Shown piece by piece: positions 21,521 to 34,349 of a DNA stretch of 64,000 nucleotides; position 1 is the stretch's first letter; every line of letters begins with the position of its first letter. Made by a program: the position numbers and the translations under genes. Source of the stretch: Spizellomyces sp. 'palustris'. Its lineage: Eukaryota; Chytridiomycota; Chytridiomycetes; Spizellomycetales; Spizellomycetaceae. The stretch lies in NCBI GenBank assembly GCA_006535965.1, contig QEAR01000014.1, forward strand, positions 186,001-250,000. Reading direction: 5' to 3'. The notes under the pieces are model-generated. The model ran no database searches and was not told where the DNA came from. It worked only from the letters and a program-made list of their open reading frames with translations.

Positions 21521-24500
21521 TCACTTTTGTTCTTTAGCTTTTGCGCCCCTGCCTCTTACACCCCGTCCCCTTGCTCCAGTAGCTGGTGACCCGCCCCTAA
21601 ATCTAGCGGCTCGACGAACCCCTCGGCCACGACCTCTTGTTGGGGTTGCCGGAGTCTCTGTTCCGGCATTAACCACCTGGCCATTTGACCCAGGGGTGCT
21701 CACCGGCGTTTCTATGCGCTTATGTTTAGAGCATATCGACATTGATCTACATAAGACATATCTCAGCACTCACCGGTTACAGGACCCCCTCCTGGTGTGG
21801 TTCGGAGAAGTTTTCTTGGCCCGCCTTCACCTATTCATACAACGATAGAACCGGTTTCATTAGCATGCTCCCCACTCTCTCTGCTCGATATTGACCTACT
21901 TGGTTGCACAGAGCCCGATCTGGAAGCGACAGCACTAGTAGACGTCGCTATAGCTGCGGCCGCAACCTCCATCTGCGCGGCCTGCAGCTTCCTCTTGAGG
22001 AGCGCCATCCTGTAAGCTGGATCTTCTGGGTTTGGTATACTGGTGCTAGTTGTGGTTGTTATTGTGGCTGTCGTAGTTCCCGCGGCTGGAGGCGGTGTAG
22101 TGGGGATAAATTCTGGCGCAGCAACATTTAATTCAGTTGCTGGGATCGAGGTCGTTGGCACAGGGACGGTCTCCACCGTCGCAGACAATTCCACTGGGGT
22201 GACAGTTCCGGCCGATTCCACCAAACCCGAATCAGATATCGAAGGAGACTGTGTCTCTGCAGTTATTGTCACGTCCCCATTATTGGGCTCTTCACGCTCT
22301 CCAGTGGTTACTGAAGGTACGGTTACTGAAGGTACCACTTCGGGTTCTTCTTCAATAATCCCAGTCTCCTGCTCAATTCTGTAATACCTAATGTCAATAG
22401 AACTTTCGGGCCGACTATTGGGGGCTGAACTCACTCTTCAGTTCCTGCAGCTGCTATCTCATCCGTGATATCCTCTACCTGAGGACCATCCGTCTCTATC
22501 ACCTCACCTTCGGTGACACCTATTGGTGAGGAGTCAGACGGTGGTCGCACGCACAGCATCTTCCCAAGGCGTAACCTACCGGTTATCTCCTCTTCATCGT
22601 GTAATACATCTTCACCTTCCGTTTCTTCCACATTCACACCTTCCTGAATTTCACCCTCTTCGTCACCAACTATCAAATTCCCAGCTTCCTCAGTCGTGAC
22701 ATCCTCCAGTATCTCTTCAGCTTCGTCAACAGCCACGTGCAACTTCGTTTCGATGGCGATTTCTGCTTCTGTCTGCTCCGTGACAGTCTCCTCCACTATG
22801 GATGTCTGTGCTGGAGGCGACGTGCCCGGGAAATGTGAAATGGCCTCAGCAGCCTCTGGTGGAACGATTTCCTTAATGACCGAAACTGTGACCGGTGGAG
22901 TTATATCCACATTGGGACGGCTAACTGAGGTAAGATCCTGTACACTGTTGTCAGGACTCATCGTGGTATCCAGTACTTCCTCAGTAGTAACGATCATTTG
23001 CTGTTGTAGCGCCTCCCCAGTCATAACGGCTGCCGTCTCCATCTCCACTGGTTCGCTTGTCATTTCCGGGATGACAGTTGCCACTATTGATTGCGTCTCA
23101 AGAACCTCAACTCGGGCCTTCTTTGCTGCGGGAATATCATCTCCGCCACTACCGATTGGTTCCTTCACAAGTGGCGTGCCCGCCTCAATGAGAGCTGGTG
23201 CTACGACCAGTTCTTCCCTTTGCGTTCGCGTCTCCACGGCATTCTCTTCCTCTTCCACTTCCTCCCTCTGCCTCTTGCCTCCAATTTGACTTCCTGCCAG
23301 AACATGGGGAGACGCAGTGCCTGCTGTGGCGTTAGCCAACCCTTCTTCCAGGCCCTTAATCTTCTCGTTCAATGTACCAACCCGCCTCTTTTCCGATGCG
23401 AGTTGGCTCTCTAGTAACTGTTTTCTCAGCTTCAAGGCTTCCATCTCACCAGTATTCTTGCTTTTCCATTCGTCCAAAGCTGCCGCCACGCGTCGATCGC
23501 TCTCGGATTGAATCTGCGCTAATTGCTGCTCAAGCTGTTGAACGCGTTCAGGAACAGCGTCAGTCTTCGTCAAGCTCCTTTCCTTTAACTGTGCCACTTC
23601 TTGTTGTAGAACCGTTAACTGCTGTTGCAAAGTAGCATTTTCCTGCCTCACGTTCCTTAATTCCTCCTTCAGACTGTAGTTCCTTTCTTTGAACTTGGCA
23701 AGAGTAGAGTTCGCCTGTTGGATAATATCGGAACGCCTTTTTTCCATTTCCGCTTTCATAGCCACAAATTGTTCATTCTTCTCGGGATCCGCTAATTGCT
23801 CCTTCAAAGACGCAATCTCCTTGTCCTTCTCTGCCATCTGTGCCTCCTTCCCAGACCATTCATTTAGCCTAGTCGTCATCTCTAAAAGCTGCTTGCTACG
23901 GACGTCAATGGCCTCCTTTTGCTTCCGCGCAATTTCCAGGAAGCGCTTGTTCTTGTCCTCCAGCTCCTTCACCTTGGCAGCGAACTGCTCCTTTTGCGTT
24001 TCACACTGGTTCTTTGTCTCCGTTAACTCATCCTTCTCTTTTGTGAGCCTCTCCACATCTTGCTTCAATGTGTCGTAATCATGAGGGTCGATACGTTGGT
24101 ATTTGCGTAGAATCTGATCAACGCGGTCCTTCCAGCGCTTGTTGTCGTCCGTCAGAGAAGCATTCTCATCTTTCCGTACTTCAACTTCGGCCTGTAATGT
24201 AACAACTTGTTCCCGCAGCGGCTCAAGCTCCTTCACGCTCTCCCTTAACTTCTCTTCAAGATCTTTGACTTTCTTCGCACTCTGTTCCACTTGATCGCGC
24301 AATGTGACGTTCGATTCCCGCAGCAGATTCGCTTGTTCAATCTTATCCATTAGCTCCTTGTGTCGTCTATCGTCTTGTAAGGCATCTTGACTCCTCCGGC
24401 GCTCCTCGTCCAACCGAGCTCGTGTTTCGTCTAGTGTACTCTGCAGGTGCTGTAGCTCCATCTTAAACCGGTTGTTCTCAGATGTGGCGATATCAAGTTT

Positions 24501-27500
24501 TGTCCGCAAGATATCCCTTTCATTCCGCGCGTATTTTACCAGCTCGCGTAGCTCGCGAATTACTCGCTCGGCATCGTCCGTCTGTCCTTGAACGCCTTCC
24601 ATGACCGAATCGGACACCTTTTGACCTTCCTGCATTCGCTCAAATTGAGAATGCAGCAGTTCATTTTGCGCTTGTAGATCTTCCATTCGTCGACGAGCTT
24701 CTTCAATCTGCTCCTCAAGCTTTTTCTTTGTCTCGTTCCAAGATTTGCTGGCCGTCTGTAGTTCGGACTCAGCCAACGTGGAACGCTGTTGAGCCTCTCC
24801 CAAGTCCGCTTTCACCTTCTCATATTGAGCTTTCAGATGCTGGACAGCCTGTAGTGCGCTGGAGTGTGCGACCACTTCCCGCTCATAACTTTCCTTCGCC
24901 TGCTGAGCGATGCGTGCGTGACGTTTCACATCCTCTTGCATTTCTTCTTGCGATTTGACTGCTGCTTCTTCGGTTTTCTTTATTGTTTCGATTTGTGCTT
25001 CCAAAGCGCGGATTCTCTGCTCAAATTCGTGGCGCTGAGATTCAGTTTTCTCTCGAGATTCGATGAGCTCCCGATCAGTATTTTTCATCTGCTCAAGGAT
25101 TTCATTCCGTGCGTTGTCCACGTCCCTAAGACGCTCCTGCAGTATAGAATAAGAAGTCCGCACTGACGATGTCACCAAGCGGATTGACTGCATACCTCCA
25201 GCTCTCCGATCTCCTTCTCTTTCGCTGCTTTGTATGTGTCATACGTCTCATTGAATTCTAATAGCTGTTGTTCAGAAGCATTCGCTAGTTCCTTAAGGTT
25301 CGCCTCCCGTTCTTTTGACAATTGCACATCCTCTTGCAAACGCATGATCTGCCGTCGAGCATCAGCGAGCTCTTTCTCCAAATCTCTTGCACGTTTCTCT
25401 GCAGTTTCGGGCGTACTCTCACCACCTTCGCGGCCCTCGTAGCTGACTATTTTCGCTTCAGCTAAGGTTAGACGATCCGTGATCTCCGCTAGTCGTTGCG
25501 CAAGGTTCTCTTCTTTATTTCTTGAAAGCATCAACTCCCCCTTGACTTTTTCACATTCAGCAGTCAATCGCTCAACCTTGGCTTGGGTTCCCCTGACTTC
25601 CGTGTCCTTTCTGGCAAGAATTGCGCGGTTCTCTTCCAATGCATCTTGAAGTTGTTTGCGCACTAGCGCCAATTCCCTTTCGGCTGCGTCTAATTTATCC
25701 TCCAACCGCTTTCTCTCCGTCCTCCAGTTATCCTCACGATCCTCCAGTTGCCTTTGCATCGCTCTCGATCGCTCATTTGCCAGGTTCCGCTCAGTAAGTA
25801 GATCTTGGCTTTCTCGCACCGCCCGATCCTTGCTGGCTTCCCAGACCTCTCGCTCAATCTTCAATTGTTGTATCTGGCTTGATAATTGCTCTGCTCGAAG
25901 GCGTTCGCTCATCAATCCGTTTGTCAACTCCTGAGTTTTAGCATCCTGCTGCGTCGCTGCATTTGCCATGTTCGCGAGTCGCTCCCGCAGCTGTGAAATC
26001 TCAAGTGACTGCATGTCTGCATTGGTAGCAAGAAGCTGATATCTTTCTAAGAGATGTATGCGAAATCAGTAACGAAATCTACCTTATAAGTAACATAGCG
26101 AATGTACCATTTTGGAAGTTAATCTGATGATTCAGCTTCGCAACTTGAATCGCCAAGTCTGATCGTTCCTGTCGCAATTTATCCACCTGATTAGATAACT
26201 CCTTTGTACTTGTTCCACTCTCCTTAATCAAGTTATCGTGATCGCGCTGCATTGATGCCACATGTGAGTAAAACAACTCAGCGGGACATTTGCAAACTTG
26301 TCGAAAGACTTACCTGCAGTTCTCTGTACAATCTTTCATACTCAGATTCAGATAATAGGCCATCAGATCTCGGATTCCCGAGCGGTGTCTCAGGTCGGCT
26401 CGCGGAGCTCTTAGCAGGTGACATTTGGATTCCGTTGGCCTTTCCTTCCAACACAGCACGAAGGTCGTTGCGCTGCTTCACAACATATCGAAGCTGACGC
26501 GCCATCTTTTCCGCATTTTCGTCAAGTTCCTGGATTCTGGTACGGGCTTGTTCAATTTCCGTCGTCACGAAGTCTGACCTTTGCTGCTCAAGCTTCTGTT
26601 GGCATTCCTCGAATTGTCGTGCCAAGCTTCGAGCAAGTCTGCGCAAATCCACGTTCTGCTGAACAAGGCCCTATTCATATGGCGTTATTTTCCGCGTTGC
26701 CTACGACAAGTTAACATCAGAATTCCTACCTCCAGACTGGTCACCTCCACCAATCGTTGGCTGATCAATGCATCTGTAGGGGCCTCATCCACTTCTTCCC
26801 CTGCTCCAAAGCGAGCGGTAAGCTCTTGCAGATATCGCTCTGTATCCTCCCAAGTTCCAGATTTCGTTTGCTGAAGTTGGATGCAGAAGATGCGCACTTG
26901 ACGTGCAAGATCGCGGACGTCTAGGGCAACAAGAAAACTTAATGCCCATGGAAGTTCATCAGAAAGACACTGGTGGGTCCTGACCCTGCTCCATCATCTT
27001 GACTTCCTCCGCTTGTTTCGCCCTCTCGGCTTCCGCTTGGACACATCTCGTGACGGCGGTTTTCTTGTCTTCCAATGCGCGGCTCAAATCAGTGAAGAGC
27101 TTATCGTAGCGCACCTGCAGCTGTCGTGATTCCTTTTCAAGGTCTTGTACATAAGGGCTCTGCAAATTTTTGCGCATTAGTCTCCATGCAAATCACGGCT
27201 AGTTGGAAATCTAATTAGATCCTACAAGGTGCTCAAGGCGTTCATATGCTTCGGCAAAACGTTCTCGGGTGATCTCCAGTTCGCGTTCAATCTCAAGGCG
27301 CTGCTGTTTCTCCTCTTCGTATGAGGCATACTTGAGACCCCATGCAACGAGTGTCAATACAGTAATCACATTCACACTGTTCTTATATATTGCCATACCA
27401 GCGTTGTGTAAGTCATGCCTCGTAGCATTAGCCTTGAGCCTTGCGAGGACCTTCCAAAGTTTGCTTGCTGAGATGGAGTCTCTTAGTTTCAAGGCTACAG

Positions 27501-29105
27501 CAATGTATAGTCCGGATCTGAAACCCACCTCATCTGTTGACGTGCGCGCATCATCCGCTTCCTTTGCCTGGTGGCGGAGTCTATCGGTCTCCTCATACAA
27601 TCTGTCGAACTGCTCCCTCCAATGACTGCTCTCTCCCTCCAATTGACGAATTTTTTCTTCCAACTCGTCTTTAGTAGTCTCCCAGTCCTCCTGGGCTTCA
27701 GTCAGAGTCTTCTGCATCTCTTGCATGTGGCTTTGTCCCTCTTTAATATTGTTTTCGTAGAGCTCATTCAGCCGTTTCTGCGCATCCATCTCTTTTTTGA
27801 ATTGCTGCTCATTCATTACAAGACGAGTTTCGCTCTAGGTTTGAGTGACGGTCAGTTGAGCATGACTATTATAGGATGAGATTCACCGGCATATTTTCTG
27901 AAGTAATCACCTCATTGAGCTTTTGCAGCAGTTCTTGCACCTTCTGCTCTAAACCTTCAGCCCGCTGTTGCAAAACACGATTCTTGCTCTCTAAACTACT
28001 TTTCTCTTCAATTGCATTGTCCAATTGTGATTGCGCCTCAGAAAGTTGAGCGGTCTGAATACAAGAGAGTGAGATATTGACTCCACCCAATGAGAAGGCA
28101 TTGTAATCGAACCTTTTCCTGTCGATAACTAAGGAACTCTTCCGATTTCTGTTTGAGTTCGGCATTTAGCCATTCACTTGTCTTGCGTGCTTGAGTGATT
28201 TCCTGGTCCTTTCCAGAGAGAAGTAGTTTATCCTTCATTGTTTCACTCTCTAATTCCGTAATCCTATTGTTTGCCCCACGCAATTCTAGCCGTAGAGCTT
28301 GGGTCTGTTCTTGCAATCCTTCTGACTGCTCTAGTAAAGGAGAAGGCGCAGTCATATTGGAATGATGAGAGGCATATTTTCAAGCCATCCTACGACTTAA
28401 GACCATACCGCTTAACCGATCAATTTCTTGCTGCCGCTTTGATACGATGATAACTAGATCCCGTTTCTCGGCTTCAAGTGTTTCCACACGAACACTGAGG
28501 TTTAGGTCTTGTGTTGTTCGAAGTTGCTCATCTCTTGTAGTCAGTTCCATCTGCAACTGGACAACCACGCGCTCTGTCATGGGAGATTCCTCGTAAGCTG
28601 GGGACACTTCAATGTGGTCAAATAGGCACGTACCCTTTTCCTCAGTGATCTGCTTCTCCGTAACCAATTCCTGCCTCACCGCTGCCAGCTCACTGACGAA
28701 TTGCCGGTTTTTGGTGTCCGCCCAATGTACGCGATGCTCTAGTCCAAACTTTTAATCATTGATCGCCAACCATAAAGATGGAGCTTGTCAAATCTCACCA
28801 AAGTTGGCTTCCGCAACTGTCAAGGCCTCCTCCAGTTGTTTCACTCGCAATCGCAGGCTCTCCACGGTCTCTGCGTCCGCAATTGGCGAGCTTGCAGATG
28901 GCTCTTCTTCTTCGATGGTGCTTGTGGAATCCTCTCTGTCAACATTCTGCCCATGCTCAGACCCGGACATCACCCCCTCTTCCCCAACTGTTGGAGTACC
29001 AGGGTCCTCCATAGCTCTCAACAGCGACGTAGAGTTTCCTGCATGTGCTGGCTCAAGGCGACCAGATTGCCATAAAGACCCAGTCAGAGGGTCTGGTAAG
29101 ATCAT
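21521..29105 (-). CDS. MLP1: Nuclear pore basket coiled-coil protein TPR/MLP1
   Basis: The largest gene in the window: about 15 exons spread over 7.6 kb encode roughly 2,200 residues. Nearly the whole length is heptad-rich coiled-coil with Glu, Gln, Lys and Arg (for example RLNEWSGKEAQMAEKDKEI), as in nucleoprotein TPR/Mlp1/Mlp2. The tail from about 23200 down to 21521 loses the coil. It becomes acidic and Thr/Val-rich, and then ends in a basic RG-rich stretch (RGRGRGVRRAARFRGG). A coiled-coil rod with a disordered acidic then basic C-terminus is the TPR architecture, and the sequence fits that family better than kinesin or myosin rods because no motor domain is present. It forms the nuclear basket and serves in mRNA export surveillance. 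The start is 29105, or possibly the internal Met at 29012. Divergent from ISD11. Confidence 0.82.
22308..22338. repeat. 15-bp tandem duplication inside MLP1
   Basis: Two copies of GGTTACTGAAGGTAC in the C-terminal coding region, encoding a repeated Val-Pro-Ser-Val-Thr segment. In frame; minor length polymorphism is likely. Confidence 0.5.
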
Positions 29106-29250
29106 CCATATCGAGTCAAATGGGATCCAATCCTATAAAGTCCCGTGATCACAGCTTGCAAGGCGGACGCGAACGACTGCCGAACTCTTCAAGCTCGAAT
29201 CATCACCAGTACACATGTTGGCGCTCAGCTCCAATCATCGCGCTATAACA

Positions 29251-29595
29251 ATGTCCTTCATACCAGTCGCTTCAAAACCCCTTGCAAGCATGACCGTCTG
29301 CCGTACTTTTCTCCGCCCCCTAACATCTGCACCGTCCCCCGCATCCCCGACCAAAAGCCAAATCATGTCTCTATATCGGGATCTCATTCGTTCCTCTAGG
29401 GTATTTGCTTCCCACAACTACCGTGACTACGTCCACCGGCGCACTCGAGACACTTTCCGCGAAAATGCTAAGGAGACTGATCCAAAGAGGATTGAGGCGC
29501 TTTATCAAAGAGGGATGAGGGATTTGGAGGTTGCTCGGCGACAGGGATGGCTGAACGCACAATTCAAGGCTGATAAGTCAGTCGTTGAAAGATAG
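29251..29595 (+). CDS. ISD11: LYR protein ISD11 (LYRM4), Fe-S cluster assembly
   Basis: Stabilising partner of the cysteine desulfurase NFS1 in mitochondria. The conserved core is SLYRDLIRSSRVFASHNYRD, then YVHRRTRDTFRENAKETDPK and GMRDLEVARRQG, with the LYR tripeptide and the NYR/R-FREN blocks intact. No intron. The ATG at 29251 gives an Arg/Ser/Pro-rich N-terminal extension with presequence character; the next in-frame Met adjacent to the core (29365) would remove residues that precede LYR in known family members, so 29251 is preferred. The next gene, ISA1, is convergent, with 155 bp between stops. Confidence 0.88.
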   Translation: MSFIPVASKPLASMTVCRTFLRPLTSAPSPASPTKSQIMSLYRDLIRSSRVFASHNYRDYVHRRTRDTFRENAKETDPKRIEALYQRGMRDLEVARRQGWLNAQFKADKSVVER

Positions 29596-29750
29596 ATACA
29601 TTGTATAGAAATTGCATATTGTCAACGTAACAGCATTAAATAATTCTTTCAAACACATCATTGTATAGAAGAGATACTGATTTCTCTCCAGATGCCCTTG
29701 TTCATAACATCCGCCCAAAGGAGTCAAGCCGACGCACATATTCTACGTCG

Positions 29751-30396
29751 CTATACCATAAAGCTCTCCCCACATCCACACATCTCTTTTACGTTAGGAT
29801 TGTTGAACACAAACGTCGAATGCAATACGTCATCCACATAGTCCATTTCACTCCCTATTAGCGAGAATAACGCCTTCGAATCCACAACGACTTTCACGCC
29901 ATCTTGCTCAACAATTTCATCAAACCTTCCTGGAGACGAGATGTATTCGAGGTTGTATGATAGGCCAGAACACCCCTTCTTCTTTGTTCCCACTTTAAGA
30001 TATTGTGGCCGGGAAGGGTCCGCCAGCATAACGCGAAGACGCTCAACGGCCCGCGGAGTCTGCGGAATCATTAACGATTAGCGGTCAGAAGGTGCAAGAG
30101 CTGATCAATCACAAACATACCAGGGTTAAAGCTGCTTTCTTGGCTGAGAATCGCCCGGATGTCCCCGTTTTCTTCACTGGTGCACCCAATGCACCAGGTG
30201 CAGGAGTAGGTGTAGCCTGTTGCGCTGTTGTGGCCATGTTGCGCGGTTGTGGTTGTGGTGGTTGTACTTGTTGTCCTGGCTGTTGCCGAGAATGGATGCA
30301 TCGCCCAAAGCTCCGCGGCGGAACAACGTATGCCAAGGAGAGTGACTGGAGACGGACTAGGCGAACAGTTAGACAGCGACTGGTCAACGCAGTCAT
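29751..30396 (-). CDS. ISA1: A-type Fe-S assembly protein ISA1 (ISCA1)
   Basis: Mitochondrial A-type carrier for [4Fe-4S] cluster formation. Exon 1 (ATG at 30394-30396) encodes a long Arg/Ser/Gln/Pro-rich targeting region (MTALTSRCLTVRLVRLQSLS). An intron of about 60 nt joins TL to TPRAVERLRVMLADPSRP, followed by the first ligand block GTKKKGCSGLSYNLEYI, the QDGVKVVVDSKALFSLIGSE block, DYVDDVLHSTFVFNNPNV and the C-terminal CGCGESF. All three cluster-ligand cysteines are present. The Gln/Pro-rich linker in the presequence (QPGQQVQPPQPQP) is unusual but in frame. Confidence 0.92.
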
Positions 30397-30914
30397 CACG
30401 AATGACTGGTGGTACGGTTTGAGGTGATTGGAGAGAATGAGAGTAACAGTCTATATGAATAACTTGTACGTTCAAGAAACCAGCGTATGACTTTCGTATG
30501 CAATCTGGAAGCGTGATGAGAAAACGTTTCAACTCTGAACTGGAAGCGAGATCTCGCAGAAACACTGCAGGTGGTTCTCAAATCTTCCGAATTATCACGT
30601 GCAATGACAAACGTCGTTAACGTAAGCGGAAACGCCCGCTGGGTCCAACAATCAATTCAAAACGAGTCCCATGTCTAATTATGGTAACATCCTTTAAGGA
30701 TATCGGAGGTACTTTGGGGAATTGCTGGTAGCCATTATCACCAGCAGTTGCGTGGAATTATCTCGAGCAAAGTATCAGCTGTCATCCCTATTCAGTACCG
30801 ACTTTTCGCTGTCCAATACGGTTTATATTCTCTTGACCAGGGGTGTTGCCTTTCCGCCAACACCGGTCAATCGTATACTTCCATAGTCAGAGTCGCGGAC
30901 ACAGACTTGACGAC
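30397..30914. promoter_or_regulatory. Divergent promoter ISA1/YPK1
   Basis: 518 bp between divergent starts. CACGTG at 30596-30601 lies 200 bp upstream of the ISA1 ATG. Minus-strand open frames here have no family match and are not annotated. Confidence 0.4.
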
Positions 30915-32833
30915 ATGTTCAAACAAAAGAAGAACAGTGTAGACGCCAACATTGCCGGCTCCCCTTTGAAAAACCTTGTCCGTCCCACTTCTGCCACTCC
31001 CCAGTCGAACTCAACTCAACCCCCACCTGGCCCCTCCGCCAACATACCTTCCCCGTCTTCTTCGCAACAATCAGCATCAAATGTGTCACATCCCAACCAA
31101 GTGCAACTAGGCGGGTCGGGGTTGCTTCTCATTAGGGTAGTGGAGGCTCGTAACCTTGTGTCTGCAAATGGAACACCTCTACAGATTTCCAGTGCCACTG
31201 GTGGAGATGTGACAAGGCTTCCCTATGTCGTCATCGATTTTGATAAGAATGAAATTCTGGTGACTGCAAAAGATGGAAATCCGGCAACAAGGACTGTAAT
31301 TTGGGGGCATCGCGCGCACTTGTGAGTTACGTCTCTTTTGCACATGAAAAATGGAGGCGGACTTGTTGACTTTCTTCATGTTGATAGCGATGTGAGCCGT
31401 GAGGCTGAAGTGACAGTTTTGGTGTATCAACGTGGAGCACAACAAGGCGACGTGCTACTTGGCAGTGTTCGGGTAAAGCCCCTGCTGATTGACGGGAAGC
31501 TACAGGACCAATGGTATCCTCTTCAAGCGGATTCCACAGGTGGAGAGCAACCTGGAACATTGGGTGAAATTCATTTGCAATTCCACTTCAAGAAAAGCGG
31601 GGTGAGCAGTCTGTGTGAGTTAGTGTGTTATGTGGCGTGTATAACTTACCATTCCTCGTTTTAGCAAAATAAATCACTGACCATCGATGACTTTGAGCTC
31701 CTAAAAGTTATTGGCAAAGGGTCGTTTGGAAAAGTTATGCAAGTCCGCAAACGTGACACTAACCGAATCTACGCCATGAAAATCATTCGGAAGTCCCACA
31801 TTGTCGAACGTGCTGAAGTAGCCCACACTTTGGCCGAACGCACAGTCCTCGCCAAACTGGCTCACCCTTTTATTGTTCCCTTAAAATTCTCCTTTCAAAC
31901 CCCAGATAAGCTATACCTTGTACTCGCTTTTGTAAACGGCGGTGAACTGTTCCATCACCTCCAAAAAGAGGGCAAGTTTTCAGAAGACAGGGCAAAGTTC
32001 TATACCGCCGAACTCTTGAGCGCACTCGAGTGCCTTCACGGATACAATATCATATACCGGGATCTCAAACCCGAGAACATCTTGCTGGACTATACAGGTC
32101 ATATTGCGTTGTGCGATTTCGGTCTATGCAAACTCAATATGAAAGATGGCAACAAGACAAACACGTTCTGTGGAACCCCCGAGTATCTTGCACCTGAATT
32201 GCTCATCGGGCAAGGATATACCAAGGTGGTAGATTGGTGGACAATTGGCATATTGCTATACGAGATGATGACAGGACTGCCACCTTTCTATGACGAGAAT
32301 ACCAACGAGATGTATAAAAAGATATTGTCCGACGAGCTGAGGTTCCCCGATGAGATGAGTTCGGTGGCAAAGGATTTGTTAAGACAGGTATGCAATGCAC
32401 CTTGAAACTCGTCCCATTGAAAAGCATTAAGTCCGTTGTCCATTAGCTTCTCAACCGCGATCCAGCAAAAAGGCTTGGTGCCAACGGTGCAGATGAAATC
32501 AAACGTCATCCATTCTTCGCCGACATCAACTGGTCTCGTCTCCTCGCTCGCAAATATCCTCCACCATTCCGCCCCAATGTGACGTCTGCTGTAGATACCT
32601 CAAACTTTGACGAGGAATTTACATCAGAAGTCCCTCAAGACTCTCTTGTTGAGCCATCGTCACACTTGACTGAAGATGTTCAGCAGCAATTCGTGGGCTT
32701 CTCTTACCAGGCTCAGGAGGGAATTGCTGGGTCGGTCGGCGGTGTGAATGGAGGAAGTTTGATTGCCCCAAACAAGTTGCATAGTGTAGCGGGAAGCTTT
32801 AGGATGCCCGGAGCGGCAAGGAGAGGGATTTGA
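30915..32833 (+). CDS. YPK1: AGC kinase YPK1/Gad8-like with N-terminal C2-like domain
   Basis: Serine/threonine kinase acting downstream of TORC2 in membrane and sphingolipid homeostasis. Residues 1-60 or so are Ser/Pro-rich. A C2-like region follows (GLLLIRVVEARNLVSANGTP, then AEVTVLVYQRG and GDVLLGSVRVKPLL). The kinase domain starts FELLKVIGKGSFGKVMQVRK (glycine loop), with AMKIIRK (Lys), YRDLKPENILLD (catalytic loop), CDFGLCK, and the activation segment TFCGTPEYLAPELLIGQGYT. The AGC tail has SNFDEEFTSEVP and a hydrophobic motif VGFSYQ. The tail and activation segment match Ypk1/Gad8 better than Sch9. Four exons, end at 32833. Confidence 0.9.
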
Positions 32834-32989
32834 GAATCATGTGGTTGTGAGTTATGACATTGTTTGGATAAAATTGTGAAGTGACACCATTCATTCGGCA
32901 ACTGCAGAACTTTGAAAGTAATATTTGAAATTGCCCATCAGTAGAAAAACCCCGTTTTATTAATCAATATGGACATGAAATGGGCACAA

Positions 32990-33733
32990 TTAGATGAAGC
33001 CAATCTAACATGATGGAAAAGTGTTATAGATAGGACTTACGCATTTCCACAGCTGGTAAATGATACCTACCTTGTTGGCAACATCCAAGGCGTCAATATC
33101 GGCAGACAAACGGACGTAAGCCTTCTTGGTACCGTCGGGCCTTGTCACGACAAAATTAGCATACGGCAGTCACACCTATCTCCAGTCCGCTGGTAATATC
33201 CACCTGATCAAAGTGTTGACCTTCGCAGCATCCACATCATACAGCCTCTTCACCGCCTCCTTGATCTGTCTCTTGTTCGAACGCACATCGCAGATGAATA
33301 CCAAGGTGTTGTTCTCCTCGATCTTCTTCATGGCGCTCTCGGTGTTCAAAGGGTACTGAACTATCTTGTACTGGTCGAGTTCCGGGGCACGGGGAACGGA
33401 ACGACGGGGGTACTTTGGCTGACGGGCGAGCTTGAGGGTCTTGGGACGGTAGAAGTGGGTGCCCGTCCGGACCTTGTGCACGCGCTTGCCGCCAGTTCCC
33501 TTCAAAGCTGCCTTCTTGGCTGCTTGAGCCTTTGCAGCCGCGGGAGAGGCTACATAAAAGAGACGAGTTTAGCGACTCTTTTCTTGCGATATTCTTGGGC
33601 TTTGGGGAATCCTCCTAGAGTTCACGTCCAATACGCCGAAATTGCCTACGCTCTCCCCGGCAGATCCACCATCTAACTACTCCAGTTCAATCAGGTATGT
33701 ACCTTTAGCCTTAGTTGCTGCCTTGGGTGCCAT
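32990..33733 (-). CDS. RPL25: 60S ribosomal protein uL23 (RPL25/RPL23A)
   Basis: Large-subunit protein at the polypeptide exit tunnel, docking site for SRP and NAC. The ATG at 33731-33733 starts [11 protein letters not shown], spliced across an intron of about 150 nt to a Lys/Ala-rich extension. The core reads [60 protein letters not shown] and [20 protein letters not shown]. Further exons give [24 protein letters not shown] and a tiny last exon encoding IGFI plus stop at 32990. The last splice was chosen because reading through the GTAGGT donor would run past the family C-terminus. Four exons. Confidence 0.93.
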
Positions 33734-34349
33734 TTCGAATATCCTCCTCCGCTTTTGTGAAGAACAGAGATGTGAGGGGCGTAGGGAAAAAGAAAGACCT
33801 TCCCTTGGTGCGTTGCTGGTGGTTGTTAGTAGGCAGCCCACCGACCTGCACAAAAGAAATGCAACGCCACGCCGTCGCCGATGATTGGTCAAAATGTATG
33901 AAGTCACGCATGCATCACGTCAGCAGTCGGACTCTGGAGTTACCATAGCCAAACCAGTTTATCATCTCCCTAGCAAATATCTAAAGCAGTCTTCTATTGA
34001 TAAAAATCGATTGGTTATGCAGAAAGACAACCCCAAATCTTGTTCGCACGACGCCAATCGCAGAAGGGGAGCTCGCTATAACCGTCCTCTATTTAGATTG
34101 CTTTGTGATGACCTGTCCTCATGCAATGGATGGCGGCCACCAGTCATCTGACAATTTCCACGAGACTTTTAAATCTTTTATCATTTGAGTTGAATCATTA
34201 CGGGCGTTTGGACAAGCTTACACAATGCTTCATCTTTCAGCTACAGTACTACTGGCCTGGTCATTTGACAGAATTTCTGATAAGGCCGCTAATTGAGCCG
34301 ATAGAAATTCACATACATAACAGGACGTCATGGCCAAATCCTTCGGTAC

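Noticed and set aside
22696-23289. Long plus-strand open frame (197 codons)
   Set aside because: Antisense shadow of the MLP1 acidic exon; Ser/Thr/Val low complexity results from the complementary codons.
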